In this document: piece after piece, positions 7,965-15,825 of the stretch
Position numbering within the stretch: the stretch's first letter is position 1
Layout of the letters: each line of letters begins with the position of its first letter
Assembly: GCA_018903015.1 (NCBI GenBank)
Contig: JAHIPR010000012.1
Coordinates: 1 to 24,885 of the forward strand
Length of the DNA stretch: 24,885 nt
Source: a bacterium
GTDB lineage: Bacteria > Atribacterota > JS1 > SB-45 > 34-128
Direction of reading: 5' to 3'
Notes under the pieces: generated by a model
What the model saw: only the letters and a program-made list of their open reading frames with translations
Told to the model about the DNA's origin: nothing
Database searches by the model: none
Program-made: the position numbers and the translations under genes

Positions 7965-8867
7965 TTAATTTGTATTCTTATATTTATTATAAATAAGGTT
8001 ATTAACCTCTTGAATAGTTTGTTGAAAAGGTCCTTCTGCTTCCATCTTTAAACTGGTTACTGCCGCTGCCCAAGTTGTTGCTTCTTGAGGGGAAGCACTT
8101 AACCGTTTGGCTGTATAGGATGCAATACAAGTATCTCCTCGTCCGCTTCTTCCGATAATTTCTTTGGGGAAAAATTTTTCTTCATAAAATTTGTCATCGG
8201 CAAAGACTAACAAACCTTCACGGTGAGTGATGATTACTTCTTTAGGTCCCAGATCGTGCATTTTTTGAGCAGCTGTATAGAGATCACATTCACCGAATAA
8301 AAGTCCCGCTTCTATTGCATCAGTTTTTAAAATATACAAACAGGCAAATATATCGTTTCTTTCCGGCCATTCCTTGGGAACTAATTTACCATTATCATTT
8401 ACCCGGATAAAGCTCTGCACGTCAGCGGAAAGAATAGTTTTCCTTTTCGACAGTTCCTCTATCACTTGCAAGCTAACCTCATCACGCATAGATGCGCCCA
8501 CAACAATTGCTCGGGCTTGAATTTTTTCTACTTCAGCCGGGGTGAAGGGACCTGCTGAGCTGGTTACATATATGACCCGTTCATCAACATTGGAAGTGGG
8601 ATATTCCAGACGCAGACAAGTAGACTGAGGGGAGATATGTGCGAATACATCCACACCTAAACCCTTGAGTTTTTCTACTACATGAAAATCTTCTTTTGCC
8701 AAACGGGTAACTGCTGCTACTTTAAGCCCCATCCTTACTGCTACATTAGCACCGTAATTAAAGGCACCACCATCAACAACTCTGATGCCCGAAGCAGAAA
8801 CAATTGTGTCTTTGGTATAATGCCCTATAAAGGCAATATCATAAGATTTAGTAGTGGTAGTTTCCAT
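7965..8867 (-). CDS. PfkB-family carbohydrate kinase (copy 1)
   Basis: 300-aa ribokinase-superfamily kinase that would phosphorylate a sugar or related polyol with ATP. DGGAFNYGANVAVRMG (32-47) matches the N-terminal glycine-rich sugar-binding motif. GRSGRGDTC (239-247) corresponds to the signature usually written DTxGAGD, with D245 as catalytic base and Arg in place of the anion-hole Ala. ATG (complement of 8865-8867) follows GGAGA at 7 nt; an in-frame upstream ATG at 8909 lacks a site. The gene at 19567-20445 is clearly its paralogue (shared GRxGRGDTC, KTDAxEA and KMExxGPF). It converges on the ABC operon and has its own promoter. The substrate is not predictable from sequence alone. Confidence 0.85.
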   Translation of the reverse strand: METTTTKSYDIAFIGHYTKDTIVSASGIRVVDGGAFNYGANVAVRMGLKVAAVTRLAKEDFHVVEKLKGLGVDVFAHISPQSTCLRLEYPTSNVDERVIYVTSSAGPFTPAEVEKIQARAIVVGASMRDEVSLQVIEELSKRKTILSADVQSFIRVNDNGKLVPKEWPERNDIFACLYILKTDAIEAGLLFGECDLYTAAQKMHDLGPKEVIITHREGLLVFADDKFYEEKFFPKEIIGRSGRGDTCIASYTAKRLSASPQEATTWAAAVTSLKMEAEGPFQQTIQEVNNLIYNKYKNTN

Positions 8868-8924
8868 ATTTTTATCTCCAATATAAAATATATAATTTAA
8901 TACTTTCAATTTCTATTTCCAGTA

Positions 8925-8954
8925 ATTATAGCAAAAAGTAAAGCTAGAAAGCAA
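8925..8954 (-). promoter_or_regulatory. Promoter of pfkB copy 1
   Basis: On the minus strand there is a perfect TATAAT (complement of 8925-8930) with an extended TGC directly upstream and a weak TTGCTT -35 (complement of 8949-8954) at 18-bp spacing. It lies 58 bp before the chosen ATG. Confidence 0.55.
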
Positions 8955-9048
8955 TCTCCTAAAATATTTTTCAAAAAAAGAAGGATTTTTAAAAGTTATA
9001 TCGTATAGTTAAACCATGAAATAAAGTAAAATAAACCATACAACTAAT

Positions 9049-9068
9049 CTTTTGTGTATATACAAAAG
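9049..9068. promoter_or_regulatory. 20-bp palindrome upstream of the orphan gene
   Basis: Arms CTTTTGT (9049-9055) and ACAAAAG (9062-9068) flank GTATAT. It lies 44 bp before the ATG of the unrecognised gene at 9112. Just upstream, TAAACCAT occurs twice (9010-9017 and 9032-9039) with a 22-bp period, about two helix turns. Together these look like a regulator-binding region, but the protein is unknown. Confidence 0.4.
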
Positions 9069-9111
9069 AACAATAATTATTTCTAATTATATTTATAAGC
9101 GGAGGATAAAA

Positions 9112-9873
9112 ATGGATTTTAAATTACCAAAAAAAGATATTATCTCAAAAGAAATACCGAGATATCCTAATATCTGGTTTTATGTAAATTGCAATATTGT
9201 AGAAGGATATCTTGAAGCTGTTTATTTAGTAATATTTAATTTAATGAAATATTGTAATATAAAGAATAATTTTAGCGAAAATTATCGTTTACGCCATATT
9301 TTGTTTAATAGTAATGAAGGAAGCGATACGGAAGGAAGATATAAAGGTTTGCAACCTTATACAGATATAGATAATCCTTCTAACAGCCACGATCATCAAT
9401 TGCATATTAGATATTATTACAAAAATTTGATTAATAATAAATCTGAAAGGGTAAAATTGAATATAAGCAATGGGAATATAATATTTTATCGATTGGCTCT
9501 GAGCGCCCATTATGAGGTAACGACAGAAAATAAGAATCATCCATTTGTAGAATTTTGCCCAATATGCGGGAGAGCTGGTATGTACGATATCGAGGTTGAT
9601 CAAAACGACTTAGATAAAGAGATATGTAGAAAAATCCATGACCCATTAGGTGTTGAAATTCTTTTAAAAAATACAATTCGAGGAAATAAAATATATAATA
9701 ACAGAGGAGAGCAGATCAAATTTATTGAAAGGTTGAAAAAAGATTGTGATTTGGAGACTTACATTGTTGATACAACGGATGCTGAAATAAATACTCCAAA
9801 GATTGGACATATATTGATAAAAAAGATTAATTATGGCAGAGATATTATTTTAAAAAATATAAAAGAAAATTAG
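9112..9873 (+). CDS. Unrecognised 253-aa protein with one CxxC
   Basis: I do not recognise the family. ATG 9112 has GGAGG (9101-9105) 6 nt upstream, so this is very probably translated. The protein is rich in Asn, Ile, Lys and Tyr, has no signal peptide and no clear membrane span. It contains a single CPIC pair (C149, C152, half of a zinc-ribbon) and a His cluster H93-x-H95-xx-H98. Only one CxxC is present, so a complete zinc ribbon would need dimerisation or other ligands. It stands alone between divergent pfkB and a separately promoted isomerase gene, so context gives no function. A recently acquired gene is possible. Confidence 0.7.
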   Translation: MDFKLPKKDIISKEIPRYPNIWFYVNCNIVEGYLEAVYLVIFNLMKYCNIKNNFSENYRLRHILFNSNEGSDTEGRYKGLQPYTDIDNPSNSHDHQLHIRYYYKNLINNKSERVKLNISNGNIIFYRLALSAHYEVTTENKNHPFVEFCPICGRAGMYDIEVDQNDLDKEICRKIHDPLGVEILLKNTIRGNKIYNNRGEQIKFIERLKKDCDLETYIVDTTDAEINTPKIGHILIKKINYGRDIILKNIKEN

Positions 9874-9880
9874 ATATTTG

Positions 9881-9907
9881 ATAAAAATTATTTTAAACAA
9901 TTTTTAT
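9881..9907 (+). terminator. Weak AT-only hairpin after the orphan gene
   Basis: ATAAAAATT (9881-9889) and AATTTTTAT (9899-9907) form a 9-bp all-AT stem starting 8 bp after the stop codon, with five T inside the 3' arm. It could end the orphan transcript but is thermodynamically weak. Confidence 0.3.
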
Positions 9908-9913
9908 ATATAC

Positions 9914-9941
9914 TTGCATATGAATTTTATTGTGATATAAT
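9914..9941 (+). promoter_or_regulatory. Extended -10 promoter of the isomerase gene
   Basis: TTGCAT (9914-9919), 16-bp spacer, TATAAT (9936-9941) with TGA immediately before it. This is the best-looking promoter in the window and implies transcription from about 9948, a 36-nt leader before ATG 9984. Confidence 0.7.
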
Positions 9942-9983
9942 TTGAAAAAATTATTGAAATATTTTTAGTTTAAAGATGAAATT

Positions 9984-11081
9984 ATGAATATAAAGGGAAT
10001 TGGAATAAATATAGATTCTTCTACAATAGATGGTGATTTAGATCTATTGGAAAAGACTTTGAGTAATTTTCAAGATATCGGTTTTGATTATGCCGAGATA
10101 CCGGTTCATGGAGTCGATGCTATCTTTAAAGGAAAATTAAATTGGTTACAAACAAAAGCAATTGTAGATATTCTAAAAAAATATAAACTGAAATATACTG
10201 TTCACGGTCCCGATCTGCTAAATTTGATGGACTCTCGTAATTTTAAATTACAAAAAGAAATCTTTAAATCCGGAATTGAATTTTCTAATGCTATAGGTGC
10301 AGAAATTTTTGTATACCATAGTGGAAAAATTCCTTTACAAGGAGAAACTAAAGGTGAAGAGTTAGGGCAAAATAATTTTTTAAAAATACCTTCTACAAGA
10401 AAAATTGACCAATTAAAGAAGATAGAAATAAAAACCTTACAAGAATTAGCTTCCTTTGCTAAAGATTTAGGGGTGACCATTGCTATTGAGAATACCCCTC
10501 CGGAATTGGAAGAAGAGTTTCTCTGGGATTTATCTAAGCGTTTTAGCAATAGCGGAAGGTTTCCTTCTTCGGTTCTTATTCCCCAGACACCCAAACCCCT
10601 CTTTTTACGAGAGATTAGCAAATATAATTATGGTACAAAGATTGAAGATTTAGTTGAACAAGTTAAGAAGATTGATCGAGAAAATGTGGGAATAACTTTA
10701 GATTTTAGTCATGCTTATCTGGCTTCTAAATATTATCGCTTCAAATTTTTAGATTCTATAAAATTAGCTCTGCCGTATATAAAACATGTGCATATTCACG
10801 ATTGTTTTGGCAAACCCAAGATTTCATATGAAGAACAGGACATTAATCTAATCCAATTTGGGATTGGTGATATGCATATGCCTGTAGGCTGGGGAGAAAT
10901 CCCCTATGATAAGATATTCCGCCTATTAAAGAATTACAATGGAGTATTGTGTTTGGAATTAAAACCCCGTTACAAGAAGTTTTATAAATATAGCCTACAA
11001 AGAGTTAAAGAACTTATAGAAAGTACCAGCAATAACCACAAATTAAAGAAAATCTCTCCTTTCTCCAAGAACGATTATTAA
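9984..11081 (+). CDS. Sugar phosphate isomerase/epimerase-like TIM barrel
   Basis: 365-aa protein of the AP-endonuclease-2-like TIM-barrel superfamily (xylose isomerase-like), whose members include sugar epimerases, inosose dehydratases and endonuclease IV. Likely metal or catalytic residues lie at strand ends: H74 (TVHGPD), H112, E169 (IAIENT), D240 and H243 (LDFSHA), H270/H272 (HVHIHD) and E325 (LELKP). It lacks the full nine-ligand endonuclease IV pattern as far as I can judge, so a sugar-metabolic role is favoured. It is about 80 aa longer than usual, with extra sequence around 175-215. No strong RBS is seen; AAAGATG lies near 9974. It has its own promoter and no operon partner. Confidence 0.7.
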   Translation: MNIKGIGINIDSSTIDGDLDLLEKTLSNFQDIGFDYAEIPVHGVDAIFKGKLNWLQTKAIVDILKKYKLKYTVHGPDLLNLMDSRNFKLQKEIFKSGIEFSNAIGAEIFVYHSGKIPLQGETKGEELGQNNFLKIPSTRKIDQLKKIEIKTLQELASFAKDLGVTIAIENTPPELEEEFLWDLSKRFSNSGRFPSSVLIPQTPKPLFLREISKYNYGTKIEDLVEQVKKIDRENVGITLDFSHAYLASKYYRFKFLDSIKLALPYIKHVHIHDCFGKPKISYEEQDINLIQFGIGDMHMPVGWGEIPYDKIFRLLKNYNGVLCLELKPRYKKFYKYSLQRVKELIESTSNNHKLKKISPFSKNDY

Positions 11082-11482
11082 AGACAGATAGTTATTGTAT
11101 TGAAATTAATTCCTCTAAAACGAAGTCAATAATAGGTAATTCTGTAAAAGTGTCTAGTGGCAGGGGTTCACTCCAAATTAAAATCAAATAATTTCTTTGA
11201 GGTAGGAAAAACCCCCACAAGTTCTTGACACAGACGAGATATAATCATATCTTTTCTTTAAATATATTGGAGATAATGTTATAATTAAAATAATTAGGGG
11301 TATTTTTTTCTTTTTTGGCAAGACAATTCGAAGAGTAGATAACCTCTTGCAATTGTATTATAATAAAATGATTTTGAGTTATTCAAATATACCAAATGCT
11401 AAAAAATAAGAAAATAAACGATGTCTTTTCCCAAGATAGCGACTGTTTTCTTGGATAAATCTTCAGGTTGAGGTAATTCTAA
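11082..11482 (+). other. Intergenic region upstream of lacI
   Basis: About 400 bp with no gene that I can support. The left half (11082-11220) shows nothing recognisable. The right half holds promoter candidates: TTGACA (11225-11230) with TATCTT (11248-11253) at 17 bp, the shared 36-bp promoter block 11256-11291, and a TAGATA/TATAAT pair (11336-11341 and 11359-11364) also at 17 bp. No LacI-type operator palindrome was found here. Confidence 0.5.
11257..11285 (+). promoter_or_regulatory. lacI promoter inside a duplicated 36-bp block
   Basis: TTTAAA (11257-11262), 17-bp spacer, TATAAT (11280-11285). The surrounding block 11256-11291 matches 18564-18599 at 31 of 36 positions, including both hexamers and the downstream ATTAAAAT. 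The leader to ATG 11483 would be about 190 nt. Confidence 0.5.
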
Positions 11483-12496
11483 ATGGTAAATATTCGAGAT
11501 ATTGCCAAAAAATCAGGTGTTTCACCTGCTACTGTCTCACGAGTAATCAATAATCCACAATTAGTCTCTCCTCAAAAAAGAGAGAATATCCTAAAGGTTA
11601 TCGAAGAATATAAATTTATTCCCAATAGATTAGCAGTAAGCCTAATAAAGAAGAAATCCGGAACAGTTGGCCTGTTAATTCCAGTAATTTCAAATTTATT
11701 CTTTCCAGAAATAATAGAAGCCATAGAGGGAGTCCTCTACAAGGAAGGATTTAACCTCTTTTTAAGTATCTCCAACGACTCAATAGAAGAGGAAAAAAAT
11801 GCTTTTCAAAATTTTCTCCAAATGAGAATCGAAGGGGCCATTGTAATAGGAAGTAGAAGAAGAAAATACCAATACATTAAACATATAATAAAATTAGCCG
11901 AACAGATTCCCATTGTTTTAGTTAATGAATATTTATCATCAGAAGGAATATATTGTGTCTATAATGACGAGTCTTGGGGTGCTTATAAGGCTGTCAAATA
12001 TCTAGTTGAAAGTGGACATCGAAATATTGGATTTATCAACGGAAATATTATTTACTCAACATTTTTTAATAAACTTGAAGGATATAAACAGGCTTTACTG
12101 GAAGCCAAATTATCGATAAAAGATAAATTGATCGTTTCTATACCCAAGAATGATGTACAAAATGGATATCAAGGAACAATCCGCTTATTAGAACAAAATA
12201 AGAAGCTTGACGGACTCTTTGTCTGTTCTGATTTTGCAGCAATAGGCGTATTAAGGGCTCTTCAAAAAAGAGGAATCCACATCCCTAAGGACGTCTCTGT
12301 TATAGGTTATGATAATACCTCTATCTCCTCTATGTTATACCCCTCTTTAACTACAGTCGACCAACAGGGATATAAATTGGGAACAGTAGCAGCTAATCTA
12401 ATGAAAAGACTTATAGATGGTGAAAAGATAATGAATAATTTAATGAAATTCTATCCAAACGTAATAATTAGAGAAAGTGTAAAAAGCAAGTTGTAG
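11483..12496 (+). CDS. LacI-family transcriptional regulator
   Basis: 337-aa DNA-binding repressor with the classic layout: N-terminal helix-turn-helix (IRDIAKKSGVSPATVSRVIN, 4-23), hinge with PNRLAVSL (47-54), then a periplasmic-binding-protein-like sugar sensor (60-330). RBS TTGAGGT (11468-11474) is 8 nt before ATG 11483. It is convergent with the GH65-ABC operon. Operator-like palindromes of LacI type lie upstream of GH65 (18309-18324 and 18418-18431), so that operon is the obvious target (inference). The ligand is probably the imported glucoside or a breakdown product. Confidence 0.9.
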   Translation: MVNIRDIAKKSGVSPATVSRVINNPQLVSPQKRENILKVIEEYKFIPNRLAVSLIKKKSGTVGLLIPVISNLFFPEIIEAIEGVLYKEGFNLFLSISNDSIEEEKNAFQNFLQMRIEGAIVIGSRRRKYQYIKHIIKLAEQIPIVLVNEYLSSEGIYCVYNDESWGAYKAVKYLVESGHRNIGFINGNIIYSTFFNKLEGYKQALLEAKLSIKDKLIVSIPKNDVQNGYQGTIRLLEQNKKLDGLFVCSDFAAIGVLRALQKRGIHIPKDVSVIGYDNTSISSMLYPSLTTVDQQGYKLGTVAANLMKRLIDGEKIMNNLMKFYPNVIIRESVKSKL

Positions 12497-12566
12497 ATAT
12501 ATAGATTATAGTTTATATATCGGAAAACCAAAATATAAATCTTGTCAAATATTTGCTTTTCATTGA

Positions 12567-12593
12567 TACCCACGCCTTTACAGGTTGTGGGTA
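12567..12593. terminator. Hairpin between convergent lacI and permease genes
   Basis: TACCCAC (12567-12573) pairs with GTGGGTA (12587-12593), and an inner CC/GG pair closes a TTTACA loop across a small bulge. Its place between two convergent genes suggests a shared terminator, but neither side has a clean T run. The stem also resembles hairpins seen at ends of IS200/IS605 elements, with no transposase nearby. Confidence 0.4.
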
Positions 12594-12608
12594 CTTTCAA
12601 AATATAAA

Positions 12609-13451
12609 TTATCCTTTTATTGCACCGGCTGTTAGACCAGAAATAACCTTCTTTTGAAAGAGTATAAATACAATGATAGCAGGTATAATTGAAATAACCA
12701 TGGCGGCAAATAGACCCCCATAATCAAAAAAGAATTGTCCAATAAAAAATTTTATAGCTATTTGAAGAGTCCTTTTTGTTTCCGTACTTATCAAAAGTGT
12801 GGCAAATAGAAATTCGTTCCAACAGAAAATAAACTGTAAAATCATAACCGTAACCAAACCACTTTGAGAAAGAGGAAATATAACTGCAAAAAATATTTTC
12901 CAATATCCCGCACCATCAATCCTTGCCGCTTCCTCTAGTTGCACAGGAATACTAAGAAGGAAACTCTTAAGAATAAGAATCGATACTGGCAGCCCAAGTG
13001 CAGCATATAAGACTATTAAACCGATTAAGGAATTATCTAACATAAGGTTTAACATTATAAACTTAATAGGAACCACTGCCGAATTAATCGGAACCAAAAT
13101 TCCTAGAGAAAACATTATAGTTAAAGCTGTATTAAGTCTGAATTTGAATCTCGCTAAAACGTATGCAGCTAAAAGAGCAACAATTGCATTAAGAACCACA
13201 GCAAGGGTGCTTACGATAATACTGTTTAGAAAAGCCCTTGGCAAACCTGTTACCTGCATAGCCGATACATAATTTTCCCAATGTAAAGTGGTGGGCAAAC
13301 TAAGAGCAGAGGCTAAGATAGTTTGGTTCGTCTTAAATGAAGAAATAAGTATCCATAATGCGGGAAAGAGACATACAACTGCAAAAAAAAGCAAGATACC
13401 GTATTTTATAAAACTAAATGCGATTGTAATGTTTCTATCTTGATAATGCAT
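12609..13451 (-). CDS. Sugar ABC transporter permease, MalG-type
   Basis: 280-aa inner-membrane permease with about six hydrophobic helices. The EAA loop reads EEAARIDGAGYWKIFFAVIFPLS, shown here only as its core EAARIDGAG, which is the typical MalG/carbohydrate-uptake-type-1 form. The protein ends with a basic GLTAGAIKG-like tail found in MalG homologues. The start is an ATG with only a weak GTGG upstream. Last gene of the GH65-binding protein-permease-permease operon. No ATPase gene is present in this locus, so a shared MsmK/MalK-type ATPase elsewhere in the genome is implied. Confidence 0.92.
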   Translation of the reverse strand: MHYQDRNITIAFSFIKYGILLFFAVVCLFPALWILISSFKTNQTILASALSLPTTLHWENYVSAMQVTGLPRAFLNSIIVSTLAVVLNAIVALLAAYVLARFKFRLNTALTIMFSLGILVPINSAVVPIKFIMLNLMLDNSLIGLIVLYAALGLPVSILILKSFLLSIPVQLEEAARIDGAGYWKIFFAVIFPLSQSGLVTVMILQFIFCWNEFLFATLLISTETKRTLQIAIKFFIGQFFFDYGGLFAAMVISIIPAIIVFILFQKKVISGLTAGAIKG

Positions 13452-13482
13452 ATTTTTCCACTTTACTCACTTGTTTAACAAC

Positions 13483-14367
13483 TTATTCTGCTACTTCTTC
13501 GCTCTTCCCGAGTCTAAACAATCTGCTAAATAGCAATACCACTAATAAACCGAGGACAAGAAGAGCTACTCCAACAGTATTAGCATATGAATTATGAATA
13601 AGTCGTAATTGTTGATAGATTAATAAAGCCAAAGTTTCAGTCTTCCAGTTCGGTGCTCCGTTGGTCATTATGTATAAACCTTCGAAATACCGTAAGCCAC
13701 CAGTTACATCTAAGATAATACATACCCCAATAATATTTTTTAACAAAGGAATAGTAATACACAAATCTTGTTTAATAGGAGATGCTCCATCTATCTTTGC
13801 AGCCTCGTAAAGTTCAATTGGGATTGAAGTTATCTTCGCTAAGAAGATTGTCGCAAAAAGGCCAATATGAAATATCCATGTACTTATTATCGCCTTCCAT
13901 GCCCAATAGGGATGAAAAAGCCAATTAATATTAGAATACTTGTTCATTCCCAAAACTCTTAACACAGCATTCAGTAAACCGAAACTAGGATTAAACACAG
14001 AAATATAGATCACTGCAAATGCAGTTATAGAAATAACATGTGGAAGAAAATATATAGTCCTAAAATTCTTCCATCCTTTAGGTTTGCCATTTAAGATAAG
14101 TGCAATTAATAAAGCCATGGGAATATGTATAAATGCAGCAATTAAAGACCAACTAATATTATTTCTCAATGCCTGCCAGAAAACAGGGTCATGAAACATC
14201 TGTATATAATTTGCAAACCCTATGAATTCCTCCATTTTTATGGAATCCCATTTAAAAAAACTGGTATATAAAAGACCTCCTATCGGAATTAAGTAAAATG
14301 TTACAAATAATGTGAGAGCGGGAATCATTGCAACTACTAGAAAGATAATCCTGTCCTTTTTTTTCAC
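13483..14367 (-). CDS. Sugar ABC transporter permease, MalF-type
   Basis: 294-aa inner-membrane permease, partner of the MalG-type protein 31 bp downstream. The EAA loop core is EAAKIDGASPIKQD followed by ITIPLL. Hydrophobic N-terminus after KKKDR, then about six helices. The start codon is GTG (complement of 14365-14367); the upstream site is poor, so expression may depend on coupling or on the hairpin in front. Carbohydrate-uptake-type importer. Confidence 0.9.
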   Translation of the reverse strand: MKKKDRIIFLVVAMIPALTLFVTFYLIPIGGLLYTSFFKWDSIKMEEFIGFANYIQMFHDPVFWQALRNNISWSLIAAFIHIPMALLIALILNGKPKGWKNFRTIYFLPHVISITAFAVIYISVFNPSFGLLNAVLRVLGMNKYSNINWLFHPYWAWKAIISTWIFHIGLFATIFLAKITSIPIELYEAAKIDGASPIKQDLCITIPLLKNIIGVCIILDVTGGLRYFEGLYIMTNGAPNWKTETLALLIYQQLRLIHNSYANTVGVALLVLGLLVVLLFSRLFRLGKSEEVAE

Positions 14368-14402
14368 TATTCTTTAACCACTACCTTACTAATTAAATTC
14401 AT

Positions 14403-14436
14403 ATTTAGAGGAGCTAGAAAACTAGCTCCTCTAAAT
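14403..14436 (-). other. 15-bp perfect intercistronic hairpin after binding-protein gene
   Basis: ATTTAGAGGAGCTAG (14403-14417) and its exact complement (14422-14436) flank a 4-nt loop. It lies between the binding-protein stop and the GTG of the MalF-type gene. No T run follows on the minus strand, so mRNA stabilisation or partial attenuation that favours the binding protein is more likely than full termination. Confidence 0.75.
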
Positions 14437-14455
14437 TATTCGAAAAATTCCAACA

Positions 14456-15736
14456 TTAATTAGCTTTATGCGTTTCTTCCAGTTTTTTGACAAACTCTTC
14501 AGGAGTCATACTAAGATCTGCAATTCCGGGTAAATACTGTGACATTACATTAATGATTGCTGGTTTGACTACGTTTGGAACAATGCTATATTTGTACTTA
14601 GCTTCTAATGCTTTCGGCAGAAACTCTTTGTTAAGTCTAGGATAACTAACTTCGCTCATATCTACCTTGAAACATGGTGCAGCCCCACCTACACTAAGGT
14701 AAGCAGCGTATACATCCTGCCTCATGAGGAATTTAAGAAATTCGACCGCAGCATCCTGTTTTTCCTTCGTCTTTGAGCCAACACCCCATGCAATGTTTTC
14801 CATAGCAATCACTCCATCACCTGGAGAAAGTGCATAAGACACTTTTGACTCAAAATCAGCTGGTGCACTCTTCGGATCTGAGAAAGAACCAATCATCCAC
14901 GGTCCGTTTGCAATCATAGCTGTATTGCCCTGGAGGAAATTATTGGCAGCTAATCCATAGCCGGCACCAACAGCATCTAGAGTGGTATATTTGCTAAGTA
15001 CTTGTTGTAACTTCACTGCCGCATTAACAAATACTGGAACATTGAACTTCTGATCTGCTGGGTCGGTAGTCAACCACTCAGTACCCCCGGGGGTAGTTCC
15101 AATCATATTGGCTAACATCAACATTGAACACCAAGCATTCTCTCCGGTCATCATAGAAATAGGTGTAATATTAGCTGCTTTCAGTTTTTCACATGCTACA
15201 AAGAAATCATCCCAGGTTGTAGGAAATTTAAATATCCCTGCCCTGGCAAAAAGTTCTGTATTGTAATAAATACCAACGTGGGCTCTTGCATATGGAATAC
15301 CTAGAATATTGCCTTTCTTGTCAGTATAAGCAGCAAGGGCAACCGGATCATTTAACATGTCCTTCAAGTAAGGATCGGTTTTTATGTAATCATTTAAAGC
15401 TAAAACTAGTCCAGACTGAGCAAGAACATTGAATTCGCTACGGTCATGTTTCAACGTGAAAAGATCGGGCATGGTATTTAGAGCTGCATCAGTTCTCAAC
15501 TTTTCCCACCAAGCTTCGTCTCCTGCAACACCATCGACTACTATATTAATCCTTCCTTTATATTCTGTATTGAACTTCTCAACCGTTTCAGTAGCCCATG
15601 CTGTCTCAGGATGTACACCAACTTGCAGGGATAGAAATCTAAGCTTTATTTCTTTAGCATTCCCTATCAAACTTACCATCATAACAAACACTAAAATCAA
15701 AACTAAACATAATATCATACTATTCTTCTTTAACAT
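14456..15736 (-). CDS. Sugar ABC transporter substrate-binding protein
   Basis: 426-aa exported solute-binding protein of the family 1 carbohydrate group (MalE/UgpB-like). Signal peptide: KK, a hydrophobic run through about residue 25, cleavage likely after GNA; no lipobox Cys after the core. AGGAGG lies just before the ATG. The middle contains motifs usual for the family (NTELFARAGI, PTTWDDFF, QGNTAMIANGPW). It follows the GH65 phosphorylase on the same strand and precedes two permeases, so the ligand is probably the phosphorylase substrate, an alpha-glucosyl disaccharide or oligosaccharide (inference). Confidence 0.92.
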   Translation of the reverse strand: MLKKNSMILCLVLILVFVMMVSLIGNAKEIKLRFLSLQVGVHPETAWATETVEKFNTEYKGRINIVVDGVAGDEAWWEKLRTDAALNTMPDLFTLKHDRSEFNVLAQSGLVLALNDYIKTDPYLKDMLNDPVALAAYTDKKGNILGIPYARAHVGIYYNTELFARAGIFKFPTTWDDFFVACEKLKAANITPISMMTGENAWCSMLMLANMIGTTPGGTEWLTTDPADQKFNVPVFVNAAVKLQQVLSKYTTLDAVGAGYGLAANNFLQGNTAMIANGPWMIGSFSDPKSAPADFESKVSYALSPGDGVIAMENIAWGVGSKTKEKQDAAVEFLKFLMRQDVYAAYLSVGGAAPCFKVDMSEVSYPRLNKEFLPKALEAKYKYSIVPNVVKPAIINVMSQYLPGIADLSMTPEEFVKKLEETHKAN

Positions 15737-15825
15737 TTTTTCCTCCTTACATTATTTTATATATTATATACTTTTACCCAATAAAGCAATAGTTCATCCG
15801 TCCACCTCCTTTCCTAAACAAAGAT

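Noticed and set aside
11225..11245. TTGACA with TATAAT as a promoter
   Set aside because: The two hexamers are only 9 bp apart; TTGACA fits better with TATCTT at 17 bp.
12567..12593. IS200/IS605 end
   Set aside because: Only one hairpin, no transposase and no matching opposite end were found; a terminator is the simpler reading.
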